Source: Mesorhizobium comanense
GTDB taxonomy: Bacteria > Pseudomonadota > Alphaproteobacteria > Rhizobiales > Rhizobiaceae
Assembly: GCF_005503535.1 (NCBI RefSeq)
Contig: NZ_SCNN01000002.1
Span: forward strand, 62,001-126,000
DNA length: 64,000 bases
Reading direction: 5' to 3'
Shown here: positions 1 to 9,827 of the stretch, one piece after another
Position numbering within the stretch: position 1 is the first letter of the stretch
Layout: the number at the start of each line of letters is the position of its first letter
The notes under the pieces: generated by a model
The model's input: only the letters and a program-made list of their open reading frames with translations
The model's database searches: none
Told to the model about the DNA's origin: nothing
Program-made: the position numbers and the translations under genes

Positions 1-341
1 GGCATAAGCCAGAGGCCACTGACCGAGGGGATGGACGTCAACCGCACCACGGCGGTGCCACGCGGTTCGACCCAGCGGTCGGAATGGCTCGATATCAGAG
101 CGAAGGCTTCCGATGTGCGCAGATGCAGCCGGTTGCCTTCGATCGTCAAGGTGACGCCGCGCGCGCCGCGATCGAACACTTTGAGCCCCAGCCAGTCCTC
201 GAGCTTGGCAATCTGCCGGCTGACGGCGCCATGGGTGATGTTAAGTTTCTCGGCAGCCGCCGAAAAGCTGCCGGTCCGCGCAGCCGCGTCGAACGCGCGC
301 AAGGTTTCGAGCGGTACCATCGTGTCTGAGCTGTGATCCAT
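1..341 (-). CDS. LysR-family regulator, N-terminal part (cut by window edge)
   Basis: Reading the minus strand from the ATG at 341 gives an uninterrupted 113-codon frame running off the left edge. The first ~65 residues form a LysR winged helix-turn-helix: LETLRAFDAAARTGSFSAAA, then HGAVSRQIAKLEDWLG and LKVFDRGARGVTLT. The style is GcvA-like. The end of the visible part begins the effector-binding domain. It is divergent from the EamA transporter that starts 92 bases away, so it probably controls that transporter; this is inference from arrangement. The effector is unknown and the C-terminus is missing. Confidence 0.88.
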   Translation of the reverse strand, partial: MDHSSDTMVPLETLRAFDAAARTGSFSAAAEKLNITHGAVSRQIAKLEDWLGLKVFDRGARGVTLTIEGNRLHLRTSEAFALISSHSDRWVEPRGTAVVRLTSIPSVSGLWLM

Positions 342-432
342 ACTCACAGCTGATGCTCGATTTGATCGTTTGTCAACAGGCGGGAAAAGGCGTTTTGTGG
401 CTTCCAGGACGAAATGAGACGAGGATAGTGAG

Positions 433-1326
433 ATGAGCGCGATGACGGGCACGTTGAATCAGACACAGCGGATGGACACCACGGCGGCCATCGCGGTGGC
501 GCTCACAGTGGTCGGCTGGGCCTCTGCATTTCCCGCCATTCGCGCCGGCCTCACCGCTTTCGGGCCGCTGGAACTGGGCGCCTTGCGTTTTGGCATCGCC
601 GCGGTTCCGGCGGCGATCTTCCTTGCGGTCAAGCGCCCGGCATTGCCCAGGCTCGACGAAGTGTGGCGCCTCGTCTTTGGCGGCGCCATCTTCGTCGCGC
701 TCTACACCGTCATGCTCAATTTCGGCGAACTGACCGTCTCGGCCGGGGCCGCGGGTTTCATTATCAACGTCAGCCCGATCTTCACCGCCATCATGGCGAT
801 GGCATTGCTCGGCGAGCGCTTCTCAGGCTGGGCCTGGTTTGGCACGGTCATTTCTTTCGCCGGCATCGGCATCATCGCCGTCGCCGACGGCCATGGCCTG
901 CACTTCAACACCGGCGCGCTGCTGGTGCTAGGCTCAGCCTTGTGCTCGGCCGTCAACACCATCGTCCAGAAGCCGCTCTTCGCCCGCCATCACCCGCTGA
1001 CCATCTCGGCTTCCAACATGATCCTTGGCGCACTTTGCCTTTCGCCCTTTCTGCCAAGCGGTTTTGCGCAGGCAGCTGTAGCCAGCACGGCCGGTCTCGG
1101 AGCCGTGATCTTTCTTGGCATCGTGCCGAGCCTGATCGCCTATGCGGCCTGGGCGACCGCGCTGTCGCGCCTGCCGGCCGCGCGCGCTTCGAACTTCCTC
1201 TATCTGGTCTCGCCTATGTCGGCCCTGATCGGCTTCTTCTGGCTCGGCGAAGTGCCGACGCCGCTCGGCATCCTCGGTGGCGCGCTGGCGCTCGGCGGTG
1301 TCATCGTGGTGAATTTGAAACGCTGA
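433..1326 (+). CDS. EamA/DMT-family transporter
   Basis: The product has 297 residues and about ten hydrophobic segments in two similar halves, the hallmark of the drug/metabolite transporter superfamily with duplicated EamA domains. The first half opens with VVGWASAFPAIRAGL and the second with LGSALCSAVNTIVQKPL. Each half carries the typical end-of-domain GE motif (LLGERFSGWAWFG and WLGEVPTPLGIL). A purine-rich GAGGATA lies just before the ATG. Substrates in this family are amino acids, metabolites or drugs and cannot be read from sequence. It probably responds to the divergent LysR regulator. Confidence 0.88.
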   Translation: MSAMTGTLNQTQRMDTTAAIAVALTVVGWASAFPAIRAGLTAFGPLELGALRFGIAAVPAAIFLAVKRPALPRLDEVWRLVFGGAIFVALYTVMLNFGELTVSAGAAGFIINVSPIFTAIMAMALLGERFSGWAWFGTVISFAGIGIIAVADGHGLHFNTGALLVLGSALCSAVNTIVQKPLFARHHPLTISASNMILGALCLSPFLPSGFAQAAVASTAGLGAVIFLGIVPSLIAYAAWATALSRLPAARASNFLYLVSPMSALIGFFWLGEVPTPLGILGGALALGGVIVVNLKR

Positions 1327-1396
1327 ATCAGAGGCTTGCGGGCTTCGCCTGAATCAAATCGGAAACGCGCCGCACGGCCCGGCCATCGATGCAGAC

Positions 1397-2206
1397 ATGA
1401 GCCGCGCCGGCGGCTATGTTGTCCTTGGCTGGGCGTGGAGGGGCGGATTGGCTGGGCGGTTCATATCGGCAATTCTTATTCTTCTGGCGCTGGGCGGGCA
1501 GGCCGTGGCCGGCTGGTACCATGTGGAAAACTATCAGGGATCCATAGGGTCGCATCCGATCCATTTGTCCCTGCAGACCTACGATTTCGGCAGCGGGATC
1601 ATGGTCGAGGGCAGCTACTTCTACGACGACAGGCAAAGCCCGATCCCGTTGTATGGCAAGCTCAGCGGCACCGGGATGGTGCTGTGCGAAATTTCGGACG
1701 AGAAGCAATTCCAACGCATACTCGTGATCGGTTCGAAGACGCCGATCGATACCGCCGGATGCGCGCTTAACCTCGACGTGACGACTGGCGGTGCCACTGG
1801 AAGCTGGAGCCAGGGGACGGAGACCTACCCCGTGATCCTCACGAGGGTTGCCGGGTTGGACGATACCGGTGAGGGCAAGATCGACGGAAGCGTCGAGATT
1901 CCGTTCTGGGCGCAGACGGCCAATGACCGGTTCGCGGGCATCTACACCAACACCAGCGCGGGCATCTGCATGACGAAAATGCAGGTCATCAGAAAGCACG
2001 GCGCCAAAGTCGTTCAGGAAATCACTTTCAGGGATGACGATGTTTGCAGCGCCGGCATGCTGATGACGCCCATCTACATGAATGTCGAGAAATGGATCGA
2101 GCACGGCAAGGACGTCATTTCCGTGAATTTTCGCGGCGGCGGCGCCGGAACGACGATCGATTACATTTTTGATCCGGCGGCGAGGAAGTATCGGCAAAGG
2201 CAATGA
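1397..2206 (+). CDS. Secreted protein of unknown function
   Basis: The product has 269 residues and no family I recognise. The N-terminus has an arginine followed by a hydrophobic stretch (FISAILILLALGGQAVAG), consistent with a Sec signal peptide cleaved near residue 40. The remainder is polar, rich in Gly, Thr and aromatic residues, with four cysteines that could form two disulfides, suggesting a beta-rich periplasmic or extracellular domain. The ribosome binding site before 1397 is weak, so the true start could lie further in. It converges on mutL with about 30 bases between stops. A long antisense frame exists here but lacks any recognisable protein character. Confidence 0.6.
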   Translation: MSRAGGYVVLGWAWRGGLAGRFISAILILLALGGQAVAGWYHVENYQGSIGSHPIHLSLQTYDFGSGIMVEGSYFYDDRQSPIPLYGKLSGTGMVLCEISDEKQFQRILVIGSKTPIDTAGCALNLDVTTGGATGSWSQGTETYPVILTRVAGLDDTGEGKIDGSVEIPFWAQTANDRFAGIYTNTSAGICMTKMQVIRKHGAKVVQEITFRDDDVCSAGMLMTPIYMNVEKWIEHGKDVISVNFRGGGAGTTIDYIFDPAARKYRQRQ

Positions 2207-2236
2207 GGCCGGGTATCGTTCTCTAGCCAGGAGGCT

Positions 2237-4126
2237 TCATCGCCGGCCGAACAGCCGCTCGATATCCGCCAGCTTGAGCTCGATATAGGTCGGACGACCA
2301 TGGTTGCAGGTGCCCGAACCGGGCGTCGCCTCCATCTGGCGCAGCAGCGCGTTCATTTCCTCGGCCTTGAGCAGCCGGCCGGAGCGCACCGAACCATGGC
2401 AGGCCATGGTGGCGGCGATCTTGTCCAGACGCTCCTTCAGCGTCTCGACCGTATCGTTGTCAGCGATCTCGTCGGCAAGGTCGCGTACCAATTGCTGGAC
2501 ATTCGTCTCGCCCAGCATCGACGGCGTCTCGCGCACGGCGACCGCGCCCGGCCCGAAACGCTCCAGCCCCAGTCCGAACCGGGCCAGGGTTTCGGAATGC
2601 AGCGCGAGGCGTTCCGCGTCCTCTTCCGGCAGATCGATGATCTCAGGCAGCAGCAGCATCTGCGAAGGCACCGCGCGCGAATGCAGTGCGTTCTTCAGCG
2701 CCTCGTAGACCAGCCGCTCATGCGCGGCGTGCTGGTCGACGATGACGAGCGAATCCCTGGTCTGGGCGACGATGTAGTTCTCATGCACTTGCGCCCGTGC
2801 CGCGCCGAGCACCGTGCCCAGCAGCGTCTCGGCCGCCTCGCTCTGTCCCGGGCGTGCATCCGCGCTGGCAAGCGAGCCGGCATCGAACCCCGCCTGGCCG
2901 GGTTCGCTGAAACCGCCGGTTCTTGCGCCGGCATGCTCAAAACCCGAACCTTCGAACTGCATGTCGAGCGGCCGCTGCGGCGAGCGCGAGGGGTCGAAAC
3001 CGGTGGAACCGGACGCACGGTAAGCTGCTTCATAGCCGCGGTGGCCGTTGGCCGGCCCGCCATGGCCGAAGGTTGCGGCGCCCGGCCGGAAAGCCGCCAT
3101 CATGCCCGCGGCGCCGGAGGTGGCGGCACGGATGCCGCTATCGGCGAGCGCCTGCCGGATCGCGCCGACGATCAGCCCGCGCACCAGCCCTGGATCGCGG
3201 AAGCGCACATCGGCCTTGGCTGGATGGACGTTCACGTCGACGATCGCCGGATCAAGAGTCAGGAACAGCACCGTGACCGCATGGCGGTCGCGCGGCAGGA
3301 CATCGGCGAAAGCGCCGCGAATGGCGCCCGCGATCAGCTTGTCGCGCACCGGGCGGCCGTTGACATAGGCATATTGCTGCAACGCGTTGGCGCGCGTGAA
3401 GGACGGGATCGACACATGGCCGGTCAGGTGGACGCCTTCGCGCATGGCGTCGATGGCGATGGAATTGTCGGGAAAATCGGCGCCCATCACCTGCGCGACG
3501 CGGCGCAGGCTGCCTTGCGGGCTGGCGTCCGTCGCCGGCAATTCCAAGGTCGAGCGGTCCGAGCCGGCCAGCGTGAAGCGCACGGAAGGAAATGCGATGG
3601 CGATGCGCTTGACGACGTCGCTAGTGGCCGAGCTTTCGGCGCGTTCGCCTTTCATGAACTTCAGCCGGGCAGGGGTGGCGAAGAACAGGTCGCGCACTTC
3701 CACCGTCGTGCCGCGATTGGCCGCCGCCGGCCTCACGGCCGACACCCGGCCGCCCTCGATGCCGATCTCGGCGGCGCTGTCGCCAAGGGCAGTGCGCGAA
3801 CGGATCGACAGCCGCGACACGGAGCCAATCGACGGCAGCGCCTCGCCGCGAAAGCCGAGCGAACGGATGTCGTGAATATCCTCGGTAAGCTTGGAGGTGC
3901 AGTGGCGCGCAATGGCCAGCGAAAGCTCCTGTTCGGGAATGCCGGAACCGTCATCGGTGACACGGATCAGGTTCAGCCCGCCGCCGGCCGTGACGACCTC
4001 TATCCGGGATGCCCCGGCGTCCAGCGCATTCTCGACCAGTTCTTTGACCACGCTCGCCGGGCGCTCGATGACTTCGCCGGCGGCGATCTGGTTGATCATC
4101 GTTTCGGATAGCTGGCGAATGGGCAT
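2237..4126 (-). CDS. mutL: DNA mismatch repair protein MutL
   Basis: The product is 629 residues from the ATG at 4126. A longer frame to 4318 exists but would overlap the upstream gene and adds a tail foreign to the family. The N-terminal GHKL ATPase carries ENALDAG (32-38), DDGSGI (58-63) and FRGEALPSI (92-100). A Pro/Gly-rich linker follows, then the C-terminal dimerisation/endonuclease domain with [12 protein letters not shown] near residue 464, which fits the DQHA-x2-E-x4-E metal site, plus a CNHGRP motif near the end. MutL couples MutS mismatch recognition to strand incision. The endonuclease motif fits bacteria that lack MutH. Confidence 0.97.
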   Translation of the reverse strand: MPIRQLSETMINQIAAGEVIERPASVVKELVENALDAGASRIEVVTAGGGLNLIRVTDDGSGIPEQELSLAIARHCTSKLTEDIHDIRSLGFRGEALPSIGSVSRLSIRSRTALGDSAAEIGIEGGRVSAVRPAAANRGTTVEVRDLFFATPARLKFMKGERAESSATSDVVKRIAIAFPSVRFTLAGSDRSTLELPATDASPQGSLRRVAQVMGADFPDNSIAIDAMREGVHLTGHVSIPSFTRANALQQYAYVNGRPVRDKLIAGAIRGAFADVLPRDRHAVTVLFLTLDPAIVDVNVHPAKADVRFRDPGLVRGLIVGAIRQALADSGIRAATSGAAGMMAAFRPGAATFGHGGPANGHRGYEAAYRASGSTGFDPSRSPQRPLDMQFEGSGFEHAGARTGGFSEPGQAGFDAGSLASADARPGQSEAAETLLGTVLGAARAQVHENYIVAQTRDSLVIVDQHAAHERLVYEALKNALHSRAVPSQMLLLPEIIDLPEEDAERLALHSETLARFGLGLERFGPGAVAVRETPSMLGETNVQQLVRDLADEIADNDTVETLKERLDKIAATMACHGSVRSGRLLKAEEMNALLRQMEATPGSGTCNHGRPTYIELKLADIERLFGRR

Positions 4127-4214
4127 GGGAGCAATATAGGCGGATTCGGGACCGCTAGGGGAGGGCAGAGTTGCGAGAGCGGTGGATCCAGCCTGCTGCG
4201 CATATTCCACGCGC

Positions 4215-4919
4215 TCAGCGGCATCCATGAAGGAAAGTGCACTCTCGCCGAAACGATGAATCAGATATGGACTGTCGAATATTTTTAGGTATCTCTGGAT
4301 TTCTTGAAAAACAGCCAAGGTCCGATATCAGGCAAGGCAGGGCGGCAGTTACCATGCCTCGGGTCACTGGTTCATCTGTGATTTCGAGCTCGATTCTTTT
4401 GAGCGACACCCCCGGACCAAAAAACGTCGAAAGCTCGTTGGGGTCCAGTATCGTGATCGTACCGGGATTCTGGGTATCGGTGAATGCGGCCAGTGTTGGA
4501 TAGAGCTTTTGATAGATTCTTGTACCGGGAAAGAGGTACCGGGCAGGGATCTCCCTCCTGCCTCTGAACTTCATTATCGCCGCCCATTGATCTTGGGTCG
4601 AACTATACTCTGGCACGATGTCGTGAAACGTCAATTCCGCCATTCTGGCTGCGTCGCCGAGAAGAGCGAACAGTTTGCCATGCTCGCCAAGATCGACAAC
4701 GGTTGCCTCGCCCTCGCTGTAAGTCGGAAGAGTGGAATTGAATTTATCTTCTTTGGCTATTACGTGGAGAACGGAGGATCCGGATACGACCTTTCCGCCC
4801 ACCCAGACTTCAATCAAGATTTTCTGGTTCCATTCCCATTCTCTCCCGTTGCAGCCAGATAGAAAGCTAGCCAAGAGAAAAGGGAGGAATATCGTATAAA
4901 AAATTCTTGCTGGGATCAT
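4215..4919 (-). CDS. Putative lipoprotein of unknown function
   Basis: The product has 234 residues. It begins with a short hydrophobic signal ending in ASFLSGC, a lipobox that predicts lipidation at Cys23 and attachment to the envelope. No family is recognised in the mature part, which has mixed alpha/beta character and a Cys-containing C-terminus. The gene and its upstream region are clearly richer in A+T than the flanking mutL and LysR genes, suggesting recent acquisition (inference). It is transcribed in the same direction as mutL, 88 bases upstream of the mutL start. The ribosome binding site is poor. Confidence 0.6.
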   Translation of the reverse strand: MIPARIFYTIFLPFLLASFLSGCNGREWEWNQKILIEVWVGGKVVSGSSVLHVIAKEDKFNSTLPTYSEGEATVVDLGEHGKLFALLGDAARMAELTFHDIVPEYSSTQDQWAAIMKFRGRREIPARYLFPGTRIYQKLYPTLAAFTDTQNPGTITILDPNELSTFFGPGVSLKRIELEITDEPVTRGMVTAALPCLISDLGCFSRNPEIPKNIRQSISDSSFRRECTFLHGCR

Positions 4920-4957
4920 TATTCCAGAAATATACGATCATACTTCTGAAAATAGTG

Positions 4958-4971
4958 TCTATATTTATAGA
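4958..4971. promoter_or_regulatory. AT-rich perfect palindrome upstream of lipoprotein gene
   Basis: TCTATA-TT-TATAGA is a perfect inverted repeat, 39 bases before the lipoprotein start, in an AT-rich spacer unlike the surrounding genome. It may be an operator or part of the promoter. The binding protein is unknown. Confidence 0.35.
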
Positions 4972-5004
4972 TCATTTTAACGTTTTCGGCCACCATGGGT
5001 CGCC

Positions 5005-5907
5005 TCACGCCTGCGCGACGAGCCAGTCCCTGACCTTGCGGGCGTTGTCGCTCAAATCCCGGTTCTTCGGCCAGACCACATAGAAGGCCTTGCCGGTCTT
5101 CAGCACGTGGTCCGTCACCGGCACCAGCAGGCCCGTGGCCAGCAAGCGCTCGGCGAGATGGCGCCAGCCGAGGGCGATCCCCTGGCCCTCCATCACCCCC
5201 TGGATAACCAGGCCATAGTCATTGATGCGCAGGCCGCGCGCCGTATCGTCGAGCCTGCCGCCGGCCGACTGGAACCATTCGTCCCAGCTCGCCGCTTCGC
5301 GATAGGGCTCCTCGAGATGGATGAGGCGATGCGTGGCCAGCTCCTCGACGGTTCCCGGCATGCCGAACTTTGTCAGATAGCTGGTTCCGGCAACCGGGAA
5401 GATCTCCTCGTCGGCAAGCGGCAGCGAGTGGTAGTCCGGCCAGTCGCGGGGTTCGCCGCCGCGCACCGCGAGCGGGATGCCTTCGGCGATGATGTCGAGG
5501 TCGCGGTCGGCGGTCTGGATGCGCAGGTCGATGCCGGGCAATTCGTCACGAAACTGCTGCAGGCGCGGCATCATCCAGAACGAGCCGAAAGCGGTCGACG
5601 CCGCGACAGTGACATGGCCGCCGGTCGCCTGCAGCCGCAAATCCTCGGCCGATTTGCGGATGTGCGACAGGCCCAGGGAGACGTCGGCGTGGAAGCGCTC
5701 GCCGGCTTCCGTCAGCATGACCTGGCGGTGGCGGCGCTGGAACAGCTTGGCGCCGAGCTGCTCCTCCAGTCCGCGTATCGCATAGGAGACGGCCGCCTGC
5801 GTCATGCCGAGCTCGCGCCCGGCGGCGGTGAAGCTCGACAGCCGCCCCGCAGCCTCGAAGACGATCAGGCTGCCGGCCGAGGGCAGGAGATGGCGCAGGC
5901 TTCTCAT
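5005..5907 (-). CDS. LysR-family transcriptional regulator (GcvA-like)
   Basis: The product has 300 residues, the usual LysR length. The N-terminal helix-turn-helix (residues ~10-70) includes LIVFEAAGRLSSFTAAG, GMTQAAVSYAIRGLEEQLG and AKLFQRRHRQVMLT. The rest is a type-2 periplasmic-binding effector domain with the GcvA-like segment LRIQTADRDLDIIAEGIPLA. It is divergent from the MttB-like methyltransferase gene 5984 and very likely controls it. A perfect T-N11-A palindrome overlaps its own start codon, which points to negative autoregulation. The effector is plausibly a quaternary or methylated amine, but that is inference from the neighbour only. Confidence 0.92.
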   Translation of the reverse strand: MRSLRHLLPSAGSLIVFEAAGRLSSFTAAGRELGMTQAAVSYAIRGLEEQLGAKLFQRRHRQVMLTEAGERFHADVSLGLSHIRKSAEDLRLQATGGHVTVAASTAFGSFWMMPRLQQFRDELPGIDLRIQTADRDLDIIAEGIPLAVRGGEPRDWPDYHSLPLADEEIFPVAGTSYLTKFGMPGTVEELATHRLIHLEEPYREAASWDEWFQSAGGRLDDTARGLRINDYGLVIQGVMEGQGIALGWRHLAERLLATGLLVPVTDHVLKTGKAFYVVWPKNRDLSDNARKVRDWLVAQA

Positions 5908-5920
5908 AAGCTGAGCTTAT
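5906..5920. promoter_or_regulatory. Candidate LysR operator (T-N11-A palindrome)
   Basis: ATAAGCT-G-AGCTTAT is a perfect inverted repeat with 7-base arms. It matches the T-N11-A LysR box rule (T5907, A5919) and overlaps the LysR start codon at 5905-5907 in the divergent intergenic region. Confidence 0.65.
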
Positions 5921-5983
5921 ACAAGAGATCAGGATTTTCCAGCGTCACACCGGGATTTTGTCTCGCTACGGTGATGCCGAGGA

Positions 5984-7549
5984 ATGACTGGAGCCGTCAT
6001 GAACGCACCTGCCGCTGAGTTGACCGAAACCACCCATCGCCGAGGCGGTGGGCGCCTGGGACGCAAGGCGCTGAGAAGCGCTCCGGTCGCCTCGTTTCCG
6101 ACCCTGGTCCGCAAGATTCCCGTCTATCAGATGGTTCCGGACGAGGCGGTGGAACTGATCCACCAGGAATCGCTTGCGATCCTCGAAGAGGTCGGCTGCG
6201 AATTCCGTGACGACGAGGCGATTGCCATGTGGAAGGCGGCCGGCGCGGATGTCTCCGAGACGCGCGTCCGCATCGACCGTGCCTTGCTCATGGACCTTGT
6301 CTCGAAAGTGCCTTCCGAGTTCACGCTCAATGCGCGTAATCCCGAGCGATCCGTGCGTGTGGGCGGCGACAACTCGGTCTTCGTGCCGATGTATGGCGCG
6401 CCCTATGTCCGCGACCTCGACAACAACAGGCGCTACGGCACACTCGCCGACCTCAACAATTTCCATAAGCTCGCCTACATGGCGCCGGCGCTGCATTCAT
6501 CGAGCTCGATCATCTGCGAGCCGATGGAGATCGCGGTGCCCAAACGCCACCTGCACATCATCCACTCGGCGCTGAAGCACTCGGACAAGCCGTTCATGGG
6601 CATCGTGACCTCCAAGGACAGGGCCGAGGATACGATGGCGATGGCGGGCATCGTCTTCGGCGAGGAGTTCGTCCGCGACAATCCGGTGCTGGTGGCGATC
6701 ACCAATTGCAACTCGCCGCTGGTGTGGGACGCCACCATGCTGGACGCGATGAAGGTCTATGCGCGTCACAACCAGCCGCTCATCCTGGCCCCCTTCGCGC
6801 TGTGCGGGGCTTCCACCTCGGCCTCGGCGCTGGGCGCGGTGGCGCAGGTCAACGCGGAGGCGCTGGCCGGCGTCGCGTTCACGCAGCTCATTCGCCCCGG
6901 ATCGCCCCAAGTCTACGGGCAGTTCATGGTCACGGTCGACATGAAGACCGGCGCGCCGATGGGCGGCACGCCGGAAGCCGCCCAGATGATGTATGTGATG
7001 GGCGCGCTGGCGCGGAAGTACAGGCTGCCATGGCGCACGTCGGGCTTCCATGTCGGTTCGAAGCTGAACGATGCGCAGGCGGGCTACGAGGCCAACATGC
7101 TGATGCATGCCGCCATCCTTGCCGGCGCCAACTACATCTGGCACTCGGCCGGCTGGCTGGAGGCGGGATTGACCTGCGGCTATTCGAAGTTCGCCACCGA
7201 CTGCGAGCAGCTCGTCGGCTGGTACAAATATGCCGGCGGCCTGCCGTTCGATGATTTCAAGGACGCCATGGCGGCGATCCGCGAAGTCGGGCCGCAGGGC
7301 CATTTCCTCGGCACGCAGCACACGCTCGAGCATTTCGAGAAGGCCTTCTTCATGCCGAGCATCATGGATTTCAACTCCTTCGAGCAATGGAACGCCGAAG
7401 GTGCGAAGGACCATGACGCACGCGGCCGCGAGAAGGCAAAAAACATGCTGGCCGACTATGAGGAGCCGAAGCTCGATGAGGGCGTGGCCGAGGGCCTCAA
7501 GGACTTGATCGCGCGGCGCGAGGAAAGGCTGCCCGACACCGTCAGTTGA
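5984..7549 (+). CDS. Trimethylamine methyltransferase (MttB) superfamily protein
   Basis: The product has 521 residues, or 516 from the second ATG at 5999. It shows the MttB-superfamily pattern: an N-terminal region with VELIHQESLAILEEVGCEF, a central barrel (NARNPERSVRVGG, TNCNSPLVWDATMLDAM, PFALCGAST), and a C-terminal helical tail. MttB proper transfers a methyl group from trimethylamine to a corrinoid protein and contains pyrrolysine. This frame has no in-frame amber codon, so it belongs to the non-Pyl members, some of which demethylate glycine betaine or proline betaine. No corrinoid protein gene is next to it. A solute-binding protein follows by 47 bases. The substrate is unproven. Confidence 0.85.
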   Translation: MTGAVMNAPAAELTETTHRRGGGRLGRKALRSAPVASFPTLVRKIPVYQMVPDEAVELIHQESLAILEEVGCEFRDDEAIAMWKAAGADVSETRVRIDRALLMDLVSKVPSEFTLNARNPERSVRVGGDNSVFVPMYGAPYVRDLDNNRRYGTLADLNNFHKLAYMAPALHSSSSIICEPMEIAVPKRHLHIIHSALKHSDKPFMGIVTSKDRAEDTMAMAGIVFGEEFVRDNPVLVAITNCNSPLVWDATMLDAMKVYARHNQPLILAPFALCGASTSASALGAVAQVNAEALAGVAFTQLIRPGSPQVYGQFMVTVDMKTGAPMGGTPEAAQMMYVMGALARKYRLPWRTSGFHVGSKLNDAQAGYEANMLMHAAILAGANYIWHSAGWLEAGLTCGYSKFATDCEQLVGWYKYAGGLPFDDFKDAMAAIREVGPQGHFLGTQHTLEHFEKAFFMPSIMDFNSFEQWNAEGAKDHDARGREKAKNMLADYEEPKLDEGVAEGLKDLIARREERLPDTVS

Positions 7550-7596
7550 AGAACGCCAGGCAAAAGACCTGAAGGGAACCAACAAGGGAGGAATAA

Positions 7597-9246
7597 ATGA
7601 CGCTTTTCAGAAGCAATGGCGATCGCGTGCCAGCCGCCATCGAGGCGATGGCGGCGGAAGCGCGGGCCGGCCGCGTGGACCGGCGGGAATTTCTGGCGCT
7701 GGCAAGCGCCTTCGGCGCGTCGACGGCGCTCGCCTATGGCATGATCGGCCTTGCCGCGCCGGTGAAAGCCTTGGCCGAAGAGCCGAAAAAAGGCGGGACG
7801 CTGCACGTCTCCATGTCGGTCAAGGCGCAGAAGGACCCGCGCACCTATGACTGGGTGGAGCTTGCCAACATTTCGCGCAGCTGGCTGGAGCCGCTGGTAC
7901 GCTACACCAGACAGTTCACCTTCGAGCCCGTCTTGCTGGAAAGCTGGGACATCAACGACGACGCCACCGAATACACACTGCATGTGCGCAAGGGCGTCAC
8001 CTGGAACAATGGCGATGCCTTCAACGCCGATGACGTCGTGCACAATGTCACCCGCTGGTGCGAAAAGGGCGTTGCCGGCAACTCCATGGCCGCGCGTGTC
8101 GGCGCGCTGATCGACGCCAAGACCGGCAAGGCCAGGGATGGCGCGATCACCAAGGTCGACGACTTCTCGGTCAAGCTGAAGCTCTCCGAGCCCGACATTT
8201 CGCTGATCCCGAACTTCACGGACTATCCCGCCCTCGTCGTGCATCGCAATTTCGACGCCGACGGCGCCGACCCGATCAAGAAGCCGATCGGCACCGGACC
8301 GTTCGAGCTGGTCTCCTACGATGTCGGCCAGAAGGCGGTGGTCAAGCGCCGCCAGAACGGCAAATGGTGGGGCGGCGAAGCCCCGCTCGACAGCGTCGAG
8401 TTCATCGACTACGGCACCGATTTCAACGCGACGGTCAACGCCTTCGATTCCGGTGAGATCGACCTCAATTTCGAGAGCCCGGCAGATTTTATCGACATCC
8501 TCGACAAGATGGGGCTGGTGAAATCGGAGGTGGCGACCGCGACCACGCTGGTGGCGCGCACCAATGTCACGCACAAGCCCTATGACGACAAGCGCGTGCG
8601 CAACGCGCTGCAGATGGCGGTCGACAACAATGCGGTGCTGCAGCTCGGCTACAACGGCCGCGGCACGGTCGGCGAGAACCATCATGTCAGCCCGATCCAT
8701 CCGGAATATTATGCGCTGCCCAAGAAGGAGCGCGACGCGGCCGGCGCCAAGAAGCTGATGGCGGAAGCGGGCCAAGCCGACTTCGAGCATGAACTGATCA
8801 CCATCGAGGACGATTGGCAGAAGAACACCGGCGACGCCATCGCCGGCCAGCTGCGCGATGCGGGCATCAAGGTGAAGCGCACGGTTCTGCCGGGCTCGAC
8901 CTTCTGGAACGACTGGACGAAATATCCCTATTCGATGACCATCTGGTACATGCGCCCGCTCGGCGTCCAGGTCCTGGCGCTCGGCTATCGCACCGGCGAG
9001 GCCTGGAATGAATCGGCTTACTCAAACCCCGATTTCGACGCCAAGCTGAAAGAGGCGCTATCGTTGATCGACGTCGCCAAGCGCAAGGAGGTGATGAAGG
9101 ATGTCGAACAGATCCTGCAGGACTCCGGCGTCATCATCCAGCCGTTCTGGCAGAAGCTCTACAGTCACACGAACAAGAAGGTGAGGAACTACGGCGTCCA
9201 TCAGACCTTCGAGATGGATCTCCAGAATGTCTGGCTGGACGGCTGA
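7597..9246 (+). CDS. Tat-exported ABC transporter substrate-binding protein, family 5
   Basis: The product has 549 residues. The N-terminus has a twin-arginine signal ([16 protein letters not shown]) followed by a hydrophobic stretch and a cleavage region near PVKALAEE. The mature protein is an SBP_bac_5 (peptide/opine/nickel type) binding protein, with the characteristic [20 protein letters not shown] and [19 protein letters not shown] lies just upstream of the ATG, so the start is firm. No permease or ATPase genes follow, so it must work with a transporter encoded elsewhere. Co-transcription with the MttB-like gene suggests it captures that enzyme's substrate or a precursor; this is inference. 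Confidence 0.9.
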   Translation: MTLFRSNGDRVPAAIEAMAAEARAGRVDRREFLALASAFGASTALAYGMIGLAAPVKALAEEPKKGGTLHVSMSVKAQKDPRTYDWVELANISRSWLEPLVRYTRQFTFEPVLLESWDINDDATEYTLHVRKGVTWNNGDAFNADDVVHNVTRWCEKGVAGNSMAARVGALIDAKTGKARDGAITKVDDFSVKLKLSEPDISLIPNFTDYPALVVHRNFDADGADPIKKPIGTGPFELVSYDVGQKAVVKRRQNGKWWGGEAPLDSVEFIDYGTDFNATVNAFDSGEIDLNFESPADFIDILDKMGLVKSEVATATTLVARTNVTHKPYDDKRVRNALQMAVDNNAVLQLGYNGRGTVGENHHVSPIHPEYYALPKKERDAAGAKKLMAEAGQADFEHELITIEDDWQKNTGDAIAGQLRDAGIKVKRTVLPGSTFWNDWTKYPYSMTIWYMRPLGVQVLALGYRTGEAWNESAYSNPDFDAKLKEALSLIDVAKRKEVMKDVEQILQDSGVIIQPFWQKLYSHTNKKVRNYGVHQTFEMDLQNVWLDG

Positions 9247-9343
9247 AAACCGCGCGGCGCAGGGCTTCATGGACCGCAAAAAAGCCGATATGCAGGATAC
9301 GTGGTGTTGATTGCTTCAAGCCATCAAAAGCCGGAGATTCTGC

Positions 9344-9823
9344 ATGCGACTGCCTGTGCTCCTTGCCGTCCTTTCGACAGCCTTGCCCGCCACCGCCTTT
9401 GCCGGTCCGGCGTCCGATGCCGTGAAGTTCTTCTATGTCCCCGAGGTCCGGTTCGAGGCCGACGCGCAGTATCGGGACCGGTTCACCGAACCGGTCACGA
9501 AACTGTTCGATCTCAACGACCAGGCGACCAAGAAGAATCCGGACCAGCTTGCCTGCATCGACTTCGACCCAGGTCTCGATGCACAGGATTTCGACCAGAA
9601 GACCCTCTCCAAGACCCTGAAACTGTCGGAGACGGTCGATGGCGATACCGCACAGGTGGTGGCGAGCTTCAGCCTTTTCGCCGAAGGAGACGATTCACAA
9701 CGCGAGATGCACTGGTCGCTCAGGAAGGTCGATGGCAAGTGGAAGGTATCGGACATTGCCTCCAAGACCAACGACTGGACGCTGAGCAAGCTCGAATGCA
9801 TGGCGGGCCAAGATCCGGAGTGA
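9344..9823 (+). CDS. Small exported protein, DUF3828-like (first of tandem pair)
   Basis: The product has 159 residues from the ATG at 9344, chosen because GGAG sits 8 bases upstream and because it places a clean signal peptide (MRLPVLLAVLSTALPATAFA) at the N-terminus. The mature part resembles DUF3828-type small periplasmic domains: an opening VKFFYVPEV, a middle region of helices, and a closing SLRKVDGKWKVSDIA followed by a terminal cysteine. The next gene encodes a clear paralogue only 4 bases downstream. The function is unknown. Confidence 0.68.
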   Translation: MRLPVLLAVLSTALPATAFAGPASDAVKFFYVPEVRFEADAQYRDRFTEPVTKLFDLNDQATKKNPDQLACIDFDPGLDAQDFDQKTLSKTLKLSETVDGDTAQVVASFSLFAEGDDSQREMHWSLRKVDGKWKVSDIASKTNDWTLSKLECMAGQDPE

Positions 9824-9827
9824 GGTC

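Noticed and set aside
2300..4111. Long plus-strand frame opposite mutL
   Set aside because: Antisense shadow; arginine-rich without domain character, while the minus strand has all MutL motifs.
5984..7549. Pyrrolysine in the MttB-like protein
   Set aside because: The frame is open with no in-frame TAG, so this is a non-Pyl member.
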